From Primula veris (Eukaryota > Streptophyta > Magnoliopsida > Ericales > Primulaceae), in contig OY821746.1 in assembly GCA_963682055.1 (NCBI GenBank), forward strand, positions 12,637,992 through 12,701,991: a stretch of DNA of 64,000 nt, in the 5' to 3' direction. This document shows positions 52,371 through 64,000 of the stretch, one piece after another. Under the pieces are notes generated by a model that saw only the letters and a list, made by a program, of their open reading frames with translations, had not been told where the DNA came from and did no database searches. The stretch's first letter is position 1. The number at the start of each line of letters is the position of its first letter. The position numbers and the translations under genes were made by a program.

Positions 52371-54032
52371 AAAGAACTCTCCATTATTTTTTCTTTTTGG
52401 TTCCTGAGTTATCTTCTATTTTAAATATATATCTCTGTATATGTTTAATTTTAATTTGACCACAACTTTATTACACCTGAGCCGTGAGAATCGGACATGA
52501 TAAGTCCGTTTTCTCATAGTTATGTTAAAACGTACAGGTAAACTTAAAATTCATGAGAGTTTTCTCATACTTATATTAAAACACTCGAGTAAAAGAAAGA
52601 CTCACAAGAGTAAAGAACATGAGAGAGATAATAACGTTACCCACAAATTTACATTTCATCACCTATTTTGTTTTTTATTTAACTTACGTTAATTGTATCT
52701 CAAAAAAAATTATTTACTTCTCAAGTAAAATGTATTAAAATCATACTTATATTTTGTCGGTTTTATTAACCTTTTGTATCATTATAACCCAATGTCGTTT
52801 TAGTATCATCGACTATCAATATTTCCATTTAGTATCATCAATTATCAATATTGTTCCAATACAATCCATTTAACTAAAATTGAATGATGGACGACAACCA
52901 TGTAAATATTTTTTAGAATAATTTTTTATTTTGTGGTAAAGTAAGCAATAATTTTCGAAACAAATATGTTTAATACAAATCGTTATCTTGTTAGAGCATC
53001 TATAATAATGTTGTTATCTCTATTGTTAACTAAAATAGTTAGCTAACAATGCATTTTTTCTTCTTCCATTAGTTATGTTAAATCATGTATTATCTTTATA
53101 GATGTTAAAAAAGTTGTTAAATATAACCATGTTTTTAATGTTGTTAATGGATGACGTGATAAAATACAATTAATTAAGACGTGACAAAATACAATTAAGA
53201 CGTGAACTATATTTCAAGTACTCATATTTTAGTTCCTATATTAGTGGGGTTTACAAAATGACTAATTAATCAGATTTTAATTAATAATTAAGTTTAATTA
53301 AAATTAGATAACTTTGTTAAGTTAATACATTTGTGTGAAAGTTAAATTTAAGTTACATATGCGTCATTTAACATGCAATTAAATGATAATGTGTTAAAAT
53401 TAATACAGGTGTGAATTTGATATTTTGTTACCAATTAGTATAATATACTATATTACTAATGAGTGAATTTCAAGCCGATACTTTTTTAAAACCACATAGT
53501 ATATTAAAGTAAATGACTACTCTTTCAAAATTATTTAATTTTTATGCTAATTCCATCTAATTAATAAAAAAATAGCAAAAAATTTAGACGGAGAGAGATC
53601 GGAAAAATCAGAAAAATATTTAAAAATTTGTAAAAATCTAAATAAAAAAATAAAAACCCGGAAAAAACGGAGAACTCGAAGAAGTATGAATTTTTTTTTT
53701 TTGTAAAATCACTAAAAAAAAAAATGAAAATTGATTAAAAAAAATTTAAAAAGGGGAAAGGACAAAAAAGAAAACTTGATAAGAAAAAAAGAAAGGGGGC
53801 AAAAGTGTAAACTAAACTAAACAAAACCAATAAGAAAGCATATTTATTCATCATTAACCACTTTATACTATTACCGCGTATTCGCGTAAAAGATCCGATT
53901 ATATTAACAAATCAATTTTACTTCTCACAAAAGCAAAAATCAAAAGAGAGAGAGAGAGAGAGAGATATAGAATTGTAGTGAGAGAAAGAACGATTTATTG
54001 TTCACGCGGTGTTTATTTGATTTAGCAAAAAT
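52371..54032 (+). promoter_or_regulatory. Intergenic region and leader of VPS2.1
   Basis: Most is AT-rich and unremarkable; long A and T runs occur at 53540-53800. A GA microsatellite at about 53944-53966 followed by gtagtgagagaaagaac is the likely leader of the gene starting at 54033. Confidence 0.45.
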
Positions 54033-55910
54033 ATGAGTTTTTTATTCGGCAAAAGAAAAACTCCTGCAGGTATTTTATTATCCGATCTATTCTACTCAAA
54101 TTTATACTAATCTGTTTGGATATTTGATTTTTGTAAATGGCTAGTATTTATTTTCACGGATTTTGTAGCTAATTGTGTATTCTTTTTTATAGTTCGTAAA
54201 CTGTGTATATTTGTTGGTGTAAATAAATTTGGGTATATCTGTTTGTACAAATTTATATATAATCTGGTTGTATTTTTTATTTGTATAAATGGGTTGTAAT
54301 TAGTTTTATGAATTATATAACCAATTGGGTATATTTTATAGTACGTAAACTGTGTATATTTGTTAGTTCAAATTAAATTTGGGTGTATTTTTTAGTACAC
54401 ATTAATTATATGATCTGCTTGTTTTTTTGATTTAGATAAATGGGTAGTAATTAGATTCACTGATTATATAACCAATCGGGTATATTTGCTAGTATGTAAA
54501 CTGTGTATATTTGTTGGTAAATAAATTTGGGTATTTTTGTTAGTACAAATTAGTTGTATAATCTAGTTGTTTTTTTTTTATTTGTATAATTGGGTTGTCA
54601 TTAGTTTTACGGATTTTGTAGCTAATTGGATTTATTTACTAGTTCGTAAACTGTGTATATTTGTTGGTACATAGAATTGGGTATATTTGTTAGTACAAAT
54701 TTATATATAATCTGGTTGTCTGTTTGATTTGTATAAATGGGTTTTAATTAGTTTTACGGATTTTATAGCTAATTGGGTATATTTACTAGTAGTATGTTGA
54801 TTGGGTATATTTGTTAGTAACTTGGTACATAAAATTGGGTATATTTGTTAGTAAAATTTTATATATAATATATTGGTCTGTTTGATTTGTTCAAACGGGT
54901 TGTAAGTAGTTTGATGGATTGAATAGCTAATTCCTGATTTTGGAACAAATTGATGTTAGAGAGGAAGTATCTGCTGAACTTTTAATTTTTTTTTGTTGTT
55001 TCAAATTGATTAATTTTTTTGATTTGGTAATTGATTAGTTTTGTTTACTGTCTTTAAAAATAAAAGGCTTAGAAGGCAGGGGTGTAAGCCTAATAGCTTG
55101 AATCAGGTTTCATTCGTTTCATAATTTTGAAATTATACTATGCCTGATAACTGATGAGACTATATTGGTGGCAGCTTATTTTTGCATTCGATAATTTTCT
55201 GTTGTGTGGTAGTTGCAAGAACATGTTATTAGCATTATTTCAAATGTAGAAAATATTGGATTGGGTTAAGATATATCATATATGGTAGTTGTTACTACTA
55301 TTTGTGAAAAACTTAAAATAGCATGGTAGGGCCGTAAGGGGTTAAGGCATGGTACTTGTTACTTTTGGTAGGAACTGAATTAACTGAATTTTACTATCAC
55401 TATCAGGCAAGTGTCTTTAAGTATACAACTTTATGTAGGTCTGTAAAGTAAGATTGCTGCATTGTTTGGTTAGTTTAAGCTTATATAACTGTTTTTTCTG
55501 CTCATATGTTTTGTTGATCAGATCGAAACATAATTGGTTTTTTTTTGTTTAGTGGCCTGAAAATTTAGAAAGTTTAAGCTGGTCGTATCCAACTGCTCTT
55601 TCTATTAGCCTCAAATAAGATTGCTTATTGATTACAAGCTGCAGAAAACAAAGGATTATTTTTTCTGGTACTATTGGCAAAATTAATCAGGTTTCCTTGT
55701 AATGAATTGGCCAGCTAAATTGTTTTTTTCTTACAAAAGAAGCTTGCAGTTTTTTTAAATTTAGTTTATAGGGGTATCTGTTAAAAGGCGTAACAAGCTG
55801 TGTGGATAATTTACATATGAACCCGAAGCTTTTGGTGTCATAAATTGCAGTTGGGTTGTGTTCTATTTGATGATTACACAGACATTGTTGATATTTAGAC
55901 GAGATTTAGA

Positions 55911-55941
<31 letters not shown>

Positions 55942-58813
55942 CACACACACACACACACACATCATGTTTTACTATGCTTCTCTACTAACACGTTATGTGT
56001 AATCATGATATAAACATTTTTTTGTTAGCGACATTATGTATGGACTGTGGTATTAGTTATTGTGGTTCAGCCATTGGTTTTACTACATCATCGGCATATT
56101 AACAAGACTTGTTTGAGTTAGCACCATATTTGATTATAACATTCATATATTGAGTTAGCACCAAGTTTGACATTAACATCCATATCGTTAGTTATATATG
56201 GGTTTTACATGGCATGATTTAGATATCGTATTTGCTATTGTAAGTTGTAAGATGTTCACTTTGGGCTTTCACATGGAGCTTACCAGTAAATTTGTGTCTG
56301 AATTTTTAGAATTGCTGCGGGAGAACAAGAGGATGATGGACAAGTCTATTAGAGAGATAGAAAGAGAGAGGCAAGGGTTGCAAACACAAGAGAAGAAGTT
56401 AATTGCTGAAATAAAGAAGAGTGCCAAGCAAGGGCAGATGGTATGTATCTCGTGTGACTTTTTAAGGATATAAAATTGTAAATGTGTAGATAAGCAGATC
56501 TTTCTTGTACCTGGTTCCATCATTTTTGGTGGTTTTATTTGGATTTTGAGATCACTAATTGGAGAGTGATTAAATTCTCTTCCTCAAAATTTATTTTTTG
56601 TATTCTATATCTGTGTACGAGAGTCCGACACTATACATTAGTCTTTTATGAAAATTAAAAAGTTCATGTACCCAATACTGCTTTGTCCATTCACGTTCTT
56701 GCTCTACTATGACAGATAGAATCTGAATTAGATTGGTAGTGGCACTTTTGTTTTTAATCGAAGAAGTAGTGTTGGCATTGATTTGATTGGTTCCTTTTTT
56801 GAGACTATGAACCCAATTGTGACCTTATTTAGGTCTTTCTAATGTTTATTTATTTTTTCGTTTAGTAGTGTTCGTCACTCACTGCTTGTTGATTTGCAAT
56901 TTATTGACCAATAAGTTCTTTTTTCAGATAAAAGAAGTTTTGATTATGTGAGCCTTGGAAACACTTGATAGTTGATTGCATGTCAAATTAGTTTGCTTTT
57001 CTGTCATAAAAGTGAACTGCAGTGTGTTTGACAAAAAATAGTTATTGATGGATCTCTTGCTTTATCTTTTTTTTTTTTTTTTGTAATCAAAGCTAAAGGA
57101 AATTTTAGGAATTGTTGAAATTAGATTCGCTAAACTTACCCCCAAGCAAGTCTTCTATGTGGCTGCCTGGCTGGGATCATTTCTTCTCTTTTCCTTTTTC
57201 TTCAAACATGGATGTGCTAGTTATGTCCCGTTGCAATTCCTTGCTATTCTAATTTTTTATCCACCTTTTAGGAAGTTTTCAATCATTTTTTGACTTCAAT
57301 TCCCAGATAGGGTGTTCTATCAAGATCCAATCTAGTGCATCTTATGTAGAAATAATTGGGGTCTAGTGGCTAATTTGATATAACAAGCTAATTATATATA
57401 ATATTGTTTCAGGGAGCTGTTAAGGTGATGGCGAAAGACCTTATTAGAACACGGCATCAAATTGAGAAGTTCTACAAATTGAAGTCCCAGCTTCAAGGTG
57501 TATCCCTCAGAATTCAGGTATATGTTTGGTTTTTGTTGGTTTCCGCACACGTTACATACACGATCACTCTTGAATATTCGGAGTATATTGGGATAGAAAA
57601 GAAGGAGAAAAAGAAACATGCTTTGTATAGGTTCTGAATTCTTTACATTATTATGTTCTCTAGGTTTGTCACCACTTTCCAGCTTAACCACGATGCCTTC
57701 AAGATATTAAATATGCATTTTTTTTTTATTAATTGTATTTATGTGTTGAAAAATCAGACTTTGAAGTCAACGCAAGCCATGGGAGAAGCTATGAAGGGTG
57801 TGACAAAGGCAATGGGGCAGATGAATAGGCAGATGAACTTGCCTTCCCTACAGAAAATAATGAGAGATTTTGAGATGCAAAATGAGAAAATGGAAATGGT
57901 TAGCGAGGTCATGGGAGATGCCATTGATGATGCCTTGGAAGGGGATGAGGAGGAAGAAGAAACTGAAGAGTTAGTGAGCCAAGTCCTTGATGAGATTGGT
58001 ATCGATATCAATCAAGAGGTGCGCTTTCTCTCTCTAAATTTATCCTTTCTGGCAGTTTAGCGTGCACTTTTATGGACTTAAAAATGAGTATATAATATAT
58101 TAATTAGAGGAGATGAATGTTTGAGAGATAATTTACCAGTCATGATGGTTTAGGATGTATGAAGGTAAAGTACACTCGGCTATCATGCAATTTCAGCTTT
58201 ATACACTATAAAACTTCGTTTTAGTGTACTAAATCACAGTTTTCTGTCAATATAATGCACTACCATCAATTTTCCATCCTCTTATTACACTGTTAAAAAC
58301 TATTTTCTACCCTCAACTCACACGAAATTTTGATCTTTAGGGATACTTATGTCAATTAGGCATATCGAGTTCAATGTATAAATTTAACTGTCATGTTTAA
58401 TTTGAGGAATACGAAACTGATAGCAGTGTACTAAATTGACAGAAACTGATAGTTTAGTAATCAAAAAAATTAGTCTCTTTTACAATAAATAGAATTGCGT
58501 AATAGTTTCTACCAAACCTTAATAAACTCTGATGGGTTACATGTTACAACTAGGTTTGTAGTATTGAAGTTTGCTAACTATTATGGGATGCATCCATTAC
58601 CTGATATATATGTTAATTTACAGCATTAATCGTTTTCTGATAACTTATTTTATTTTTTTCGGTTTTTGTGTGCAGCTTTTGAATGCGCCTTCATCGGCTG
58701 TAGCCGCCCCAGCTGCTAAAAATAAAGTTGCACAAGCCGAACCAACAGGAAACGATGATGGTGCCATTGATAGTGATTTGCAGGCAAGGTTAGACAATTT
58801 GAGAAAAATGTAA
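54033..58813 (+). CDS. VPS2.1: ESCRT-III subunit VPS2 (CHMP2A type)
   Basis: Five exons: 54033-54069, 56310-56440, 57413-57517, 57758-58018 and 58676-58813. They encode 223 residues, the family length. It begins MSFLFGKRKTP, followed by a basic helix region (REIERERQGLQTQEKKLIAE, KGAVKVMAKDLIRTR-type sequence) and the central helices (SLQKIMRDFEMQNEKMEMVS). An acidic C-terminal part contains DALEGDEEEEETEELVSQVL. It ends with SDLQARLDNLRKM, a MIM1 motif that binds the MIT domain of the ATPase VPS4/SKD1. VPS2 works with VPS24 at endosomes in late membrane scission and sorting into multivesicular bodies. Nothing is missing. Intron 1 is 2.2 kb and repeat-rich. Confidence 0.96.
54080..54900. repeat. 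Tandem repeat array in VPS2.1 intron 1
   Basis: About five diverged copies of a unit of about 150 bp, marked by aactgtgtatatttgttggt near 54190, 54348, 54496, 54649 and a weaker one near 54800. Each is followed by aaattgggtatat, ttatataatctggttgt, tttgtataaatgggttgtaa and ttacggattttatagctaat. Confidence 0.85.
55911..55959 (+). repeat. Poly-C run of 29 followed by an AC microsatellite
   Basis: An uninterrupted run of 29 C (55911-55939), then an AC repeat to about 55960, in VPS2.1 intron 1. The complementary strand is a G run able to form quadruplexes. The exact length may be affected by sequencing error. Confidence 0.9.
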
Positions 58814-60278
58814 CATTTGCTTGCACTGGTGATTTAAACTGGCAATAATGGAACGATTGAAATATTTCTAGTAAGATATGTCCGGCTTATCGTTTGATGC
58901 AGCCTGTATTATATATACGTCTGTGCAATTACTTGTGATTTTAGCACCAATTCTGCCGTCTAACTTGTAAACAGTTTCTATGCTCTTATATGATTATATT
59001 TGTGGTTTTTTGAGAGTGGATTTTCCGTTTTTTTGTGTATTCACTTTGTTTATAAGTTATATAACCCTGATGCTTTAGAGGCAGTCAATGAATAGCAGTA
59101 GTTTTAATAAAATGTGTTTTTTTTTTTGTGATAAACAGTAGTAATAGCTTGTTTTAATGGTAGTGTGCTTGCTTAATCCTGAAAAGTCTACTCGGAGTTT
59201 AAGTTTCGTCTTCTAGACCAGATTTTAAGAGGAAGTATGGGGGTGGCAATTTCCGTGAATTGCTGCATGCGGCAATTCTTGATCAGAGTTGTTCACAGCT
59301 GTGGTTAGTAAGAAATCTGAAACTGAATAAAAATTTCAACAACACACTTTTTTCGCTTAAAGGTAAACAATTCAATTAAAATAAATCTTGCTCACTTTTT
59401 TGAATCAAAGATCCCTCTTTGATTTTTCAGGAGAAATCTTCTCTCTTCTCGTCATCTTGGTAATGAAATATTTCATCAAAATTAAAAAGAATTAAGACAA
59501 TACCCGATTCATAAGTTATCCTTGAAAATTAATCAATAAAAATTAGGGTTTTGAATTTTGATCGATCGATACTTTCCGTATCGAAATCAAGAACCCAGAG
59601 ATGCATTTTTTAAAAAGGTTGTGGTTCGATTGCTATGGTAAATACTAAATAGCATGGGAGAGTAGAGGTGAGAGAAAGATGTAGAAGAAACCGTTGGATA
59701 AAATTGGGATCAATTCATCTATTGGTTGCTTACGTCTGTTTGCTGTGTGTTGTAACTTGCAAGGCAGCTATTGATGGTTTTATAAGATCAAGTTCCTGTT
59801 TGAAATTCAGAAAATATGCGTGCAAATAAAGAAAAAAAAAATGGAACACAGACGAAAGGGAATCATTTTTCACGGCGTTTAGGCGACTAGGAAACAACAA
59901 TACCATGGGTTGTATTTTAACCAGATTCAAATTTTTTTGGTGTTTAATGCTCGACTTCGAAAAATACATGCAGCAAGTTTAACCAGACGGTTAAGTTGCC
60001 AAAAAATCAAAGTAAAAAAAGCTAATGGCCAGTATATATATATATATATTTTATTTTATTTTGCTAATGGCCAGTATAATCATCATGTTTTTTTTTCTCA
60101 ATTTTTTACAAAGGTTTCATGAGAATCTGCACTAGACTCTCGTTCAGTGCATAAGGATGGTCAGACGAACATCTGAGTCTGCCTAAACCGAAATATTAAA
60201 TAGATAGCCATTTACAAAACATCCTTCTCATACTATTTTCGTTGCAACTACATGTACAAGAGAGAACATGAACATGGT
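58814..60278. other. Region between VPS2.1 and the RING-H2 gene
   Basis: 58814 to about 59120 is likely VPS2.1 3' untranslated sequence. The rest has no coding signal. ctaatggccagtata occurs twice, at about 60022 and 60064, around a TA run. The two genes converge. Confidence 0.45.
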
Positions 60279-60812
60279 TTATACCATCATGTTGGAATTG
60301 GAATGTAGAAATCCTTCTCGGGAATTATTCGTTTGATCTGTCACCAGGTTTCTTTGTAAATTCGGTGGCCCCAACGGAGCTCGGCAAATAGGGCAATTGG
60401 CATGCGAGGAAAGCCACATATATATACAGGGAGCATGAAATGAGTGCTTGCACCTAGGCATTTGCCTCACATCTTCTCCCTCTTCAAACACCGATAGGCA
60501 AATAGTGCATTCATACTCGCCTTCATTATGATCTTTACCTATTTTCTTATCCCTCTTGTACTTGAAACTCAAGACTAAACGATTATTAGGATTATTAAAG
60601 CTTTGGCTAGAAGAGGGCTCTTGTTCAGTCATCTCGGTTGTTCTGGTCGGACTATGATAAGCGCAGCAAGGTACAATTATGAGATTATATACAACTAATA
60701 CGAGCGCTGCAGTGGTAACTACTGCAAGCCCATAGTAGAGAAACGGAATGGTGAATTTTGGTGAAGAATGTGGTGGCGGTGGCAAAATAGGACTTGGGAT
60801 GTTATCACCCAT
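60279..60812 (-). CDS. ATL-type RING-H2 E3 ubiquitin ligase
   Basis: A single intronless frame of 177 residues. The start is the first ATG (60812-60810); eight further upstream codons lack an ATG. A Pro-rich N-terminus ([13 protein letters not shown]) is followed by one membrane segment at about residues 22-47 ([20 protein letters not shown]) and a RING-H2 finger at 102-143 with [19 protein letters not shown] and CPIC. Spacing is C-x2-C-x15-C-x-H-x2-H-x2-C-x10-C-x2-C, with the tryptophan that contacts the E2 enzyme. Absence of introns, N-terminal membrane segment and RING-H2 are typical of ATL ligases, which ubiquitinate targets at membranes. The exact GLD motif of classical ATLs is not obvious before the RING, so it may be an ATL-like relative. 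All zinc ligands are present. Confidence 0.9.
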   Translation of the reverse strand: MGDNIPSPILPPPPHSSPKFTIPFLYYGLAVVTTAALVLVVYNLIIVPCCAYHSPTRTTEMTEQEPSSSQSFNNPNNRLVLSFKYKRDKKIGKDHNEGEYECTICLSVFEEGEDVRQMPRCKHSFHAPCIYMWLSSHANCPICRAPLGPPNLQRNLVTDQTNNSREGFLHSNSNMMV

Positions 60813-62333
60813 AGTGAAACAAATATTTACTACCAAGTTTGGAAGGTATGTATGAGAGATAGATGGAGAAGGGTTTTATCATCCAGTGACGGAACCATGA
60901 TTGCGAAAATGGGGTTGGTTTTTTATATAAAAAAATTTATATCTAAGTTATTTTACGGAATTGTGGGGCTGAAACACTAAAATTTAAATGTTTTGATCAA
61001 AATGCATAGGAAAAACATATTTTTTTTTTATAATTTTTTTTCTAAAATGGAGGGAGCCATAGCTCCCGATTGTCCCTGTCTAGTTATTCCCGATGCCATC
61101 TGTTAACTTTAATGGTCATATAATGTTGACATGCACCGTGGTTGTGAAGGAGTATACCAAAAAAAATTGGAGGTATCTGTTTAGAGACAAAAATAAAGAC
61201 AAGGAAATTGTAATTTAGCAATCAATTACAAGCGGCTATATGATAGCGATAAATTTAATTACGATAATATTTGCTAGAAAAAAATAATAATGACGTGACA
61301 TGAACATTTTATTATTATTTTTTATTTTAAGATTAAGCGGACCAACTTAAATTGAAACGGGGTAAAAGCCCCGTCAAATGGTATTCGAACTACATGAGTA
61401 AAAATAAAGAAGACGAGAATCGGAGGCTAGTCGTCAGCAAGTTTGAGAATTGGTCTCCAAAATTTTGCAAACTTATTCATACTCGTGACATGAACATAAA
61501 TGTTAGAGTTAAAAGTTAAGTATATGTTTGCAAAATGATTATTGGAAGTGTTGAAGAACCAAACCTGTTTTGATTTTTACAATGTGGTTAAACCTATAGC
61601 TCCCTTTGTTCAGTTGTTGTTTGTAATTTACTTTTGTTTTGGTTGTTTCTAGACATGAAACATTTTCTTCTATACAATAGGAAGACGAGACAAATCCTAT
61701 GAAAAAGTCAATGGTCCTTGAAGAAAAAATATAGGAACATAGAGATTACCACTGGGATATTTAATCTGGCTATTAAACATATACTGTATATCTATGCTTC
61801 ATGGAAATCTATGTTTCTATCTGGAAATATAACTTCTCTTATGAGACTTCTATCATGTGAAATTCTTGAGCCGGCGGTGAGATGAGTTTATGCTCACCCC
61901 GCATATAAAAAATATGGATAGACTAATATCGACTTTAGCTCGAAATAATTTGTACCTTTAGATCATCGTACTAGGAAAACACTCGCATTGTCTTGACAGA
62001 AACGCCTTGTTAGGACAACTAGCTAGACCAGATTAGGCTTCTTAGAAACGGTGTTAAGTAAAACCAGGTTTGTAACGCATCGACCAGCTCTTTGGTCCAT
62101 TGTGAATTTAAGCCCTTTAAACTACCGCATTATCGTAGAATATGAAACATGTAGGTCGATTTGGTATCAGTTTCTCAAACTATAATTTTTTCTCGGTTCG
62201 CCAACATCTGTGGATTGAAAATTTCTTACCAACGTAAGGCAAAACAAATTAGACAACTAGGACAATCTTTTCAGTTTTTAAAACTGTGACAAAGTGTAAA
62301 CTGGACTACTTTTAGTAGACAAACTACATACAA
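60813..62333. other. Intergenic stretch
   Basis: No gene is seen. A short perfect hairpin gggagccatagctccc lies at about 61053, next to agtgacggaaccatgatt at about 60885, and looks like part of a dispersed repeat. A second hairpin, acggggtaaaagccccgt, lies at about 61358. Confidence 0.4.
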
Positions 62334-62570
62334 CGCTCCCAAATTGTTGCGGTTAAACAAAACTACGTGTAGATTTGACCGGCCAAAAATTCGTCTTCGA
62401 ATTGTCGAAATATATATTTTCAAATTTCGGTTCTATAGCTTAACATTTGAAATATGTATGTGATGAAATTTTCAAAAGTTTTTATTTCGACAATTTAGAG
62501 ATGTGTCTTTTGCAAGTTAAAGACACACATAGTTTTGTATAACCTCGATAATTTGGGACCGATGGGAGTA
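62334..62570. mobile_element. Stowaway-like MITE, degenerate
   Basis: Ends ctcccaaattgttgcgg and ccgataatttgggacc with gatgggag then TA are imperfect inverted repeats. The core (gtcgaaatatatattttcaaa, ttaacatttgaaatatgta) resembles the elements at 48869 and 49098. Confidence 0.6.
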
Positions 62571-64000
62571 GTATTAATCCAAATTGTAAAAATGATATAG
62601 CTTCTTGTAATGGATTATGGACCTATTTTGAGGGAGAAAAAGAGTTAAGGAAAAGATTTAAAGGTTTAATAGCAACATTTGAAAACTACAGGAGCCTAAT
62701 GCAAATAGTGGATATTTGAGAGTCGTCTTTTGTAATTAAATGAAAAAGCTAGTTTATCATATTATGCTCATAGTAGGATTATGAAGAAAAAAATGATTGT
62801 TATCTATTTATGTTAATTTCCTTTTATCTGGGTAGTTTAACTTTTGAATTGTTCTTTAATTTTCTAGTATTTTTCATAAGTTAACTCTCGATTATGTCAT
62901 CAGAATATATGAGAAAATCCCACCAAAAACAGTTACAATTGATGGTTTTAATTGATACTTGCTTAACGAACTCACCGATCCATTGCGAATCAATCCAAGT
63001 TCGTTACACTTCTTTGGACGGTAGCTGAATATAACCTTTGCTAGCTAATTTATTGCCTCATCAGGATTATAATGTTGTGAATCTAATCTCCTTAAAGGAA
63101 CGATAGTGAGTTAGTGAATAGTATGTATTATTCGGCGGACTCATGTGCCGTCAAATGTACATTCATTATACTATAGTATCTTTTAACTCTTTAGCTTGTC
63201 TTGCTTTAAATAGCAGGCTTCCGACGCTGCATGGGCATCATAACTCTTACTGTCAAGTCATTGATGCCCAATTTGAGAACATAACATTGTTCATGATAAG
63301 TTCTTTTCTTTTGCACGAGAGGTTCTATTTGTTACCGGTTGGAGGTCGGTCACCTATTTGACCCATGTTCTTCAAAACCACCTGATATTATTTTACCTTG
63401 TTTTCGGATAATGTTAGAGACTTGTGCTTGAGCGTATATATTGTTTCCCATTTTTCATTTTTGCCCTCCATAGCTCAAGTGGTGAGCCTGCATGAAAAGT
63501 GTTTGGAAAAACTTTTGTTTTCTTTTGGTTTTAATACAATTTATTTTGCTACATGTTATAACCCCCTCATTGATGATTTTAATGGCACACCATTATGGTT
63601 TTATAACTCTTTTTACATATATCTTTATATGGTGGTGCATAACATTTTGATGATAAACAAGAAGAAAATACATGCACTTACACATATCACACACTCACAT
63701 GCATACATATCATCTTAGAAAAAGAGTATCGTGTCACTACACTCTCGATGGGTGTCACAACAATGACTTCCGTTGTGACACAGTAATTAGTCGTTGTACT
63801 TTGAAAATCCGCCGTCCATCAAAAGGCAGAATTTTAAAGAGATGCTGGACGAATCGGGTTTAAGGGGACACGGTGAAACCGTCGACTCGTCTGGGATTAT
63901 ATCTGTATACTTTTGATATCATTTTCATACTGTTTATTTATTTCACTTTGTTTATGATTCTTATTATTTTGAGAAAATTATTTTCTGTTTATTTCTCCAT
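62571..64000. other. Intergenic stretch to the window end
   Basis: No gene supported on either strand. Short open frames at 63143-63361 and 63398-63718 have no recognisable content. AC-rich words lie at about 63670-63710. Confidence 0.4.

Overview
This is nuclear DNA of a flowering plant, most likely a eudicot. It is AT-rich, its genes are rich in introns with GT-AG boundaries, and the families present are plant-specific or plant-type: a class XI myosin, an Alfin-like PHD protein, an ATL-type RING-H2 protein and a VPS2-type ESCRT-III subunit. There are several plant mobile-element families: Ty1/copia, TRIM-like, hAT, Mutator-like and Stowaway. The species cannot be told from the sequence.

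Layout. 1-1996 is gene-free and holds a Mutator-type MITE with perfect 9-bp target duplications. 1997-4264 (minus) carries seven clean exons of a PAF1/ELF7-like protein, but only its C-terminal half. 4.3-15.3 kb has no recognisable gene; it holds an hAT MITE, a GC-rich island, an ATGCAC minisatellite, a probable solo copia LTR and another MITE. 15.3-15.44 kb looks like a 5' leader ending in a bare ATG followed by a splice donor, and a degenerate tandem repeat follows. 18148-22252 (minus) is a decayed Ty1/copia element with two LTRs and a 5-bp target duplication. 23448-41329 (plus) is a class XI myosin; with a one-codon first exon it has 39 coding exons and 1530 residues. Its introns are full of transposons, including a nested Mutator-like/Stowaway pair and a 1.37-kb TRIM-like element in one 3.6-kb intron. 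43849-48626 (minus) is an Alfin-like gene of five exons, with a tandem repeat array in intron 2 and two Stowaway-like MITEs upstream. 51.3-52.4 kb is an inverted-repeat-bounded segment with an unknown Asn/Tyr-rich reading frame broken by one stop. 54033-58813 (plus) is VPS2.1 (five exons, 223 residues). 60279-60812 (minus) is an intronless RING-H2 gene. 60.8-64 kb shows no gene.

The genes do not form a pathway. They are unrelated housekeeping and regulatory genes: actin-based transport, chromatin reading, endosomal sorting, ubiquitination and transcription elongation. No new biochemical system was found. The most informative points are the open-framed but half-length PAF1-like gene, the two look-alike candidates for the myosin start, the dated TRIM-like insertion in a myosin intron, and the exon-tail duplication just after a myosin splice donor.
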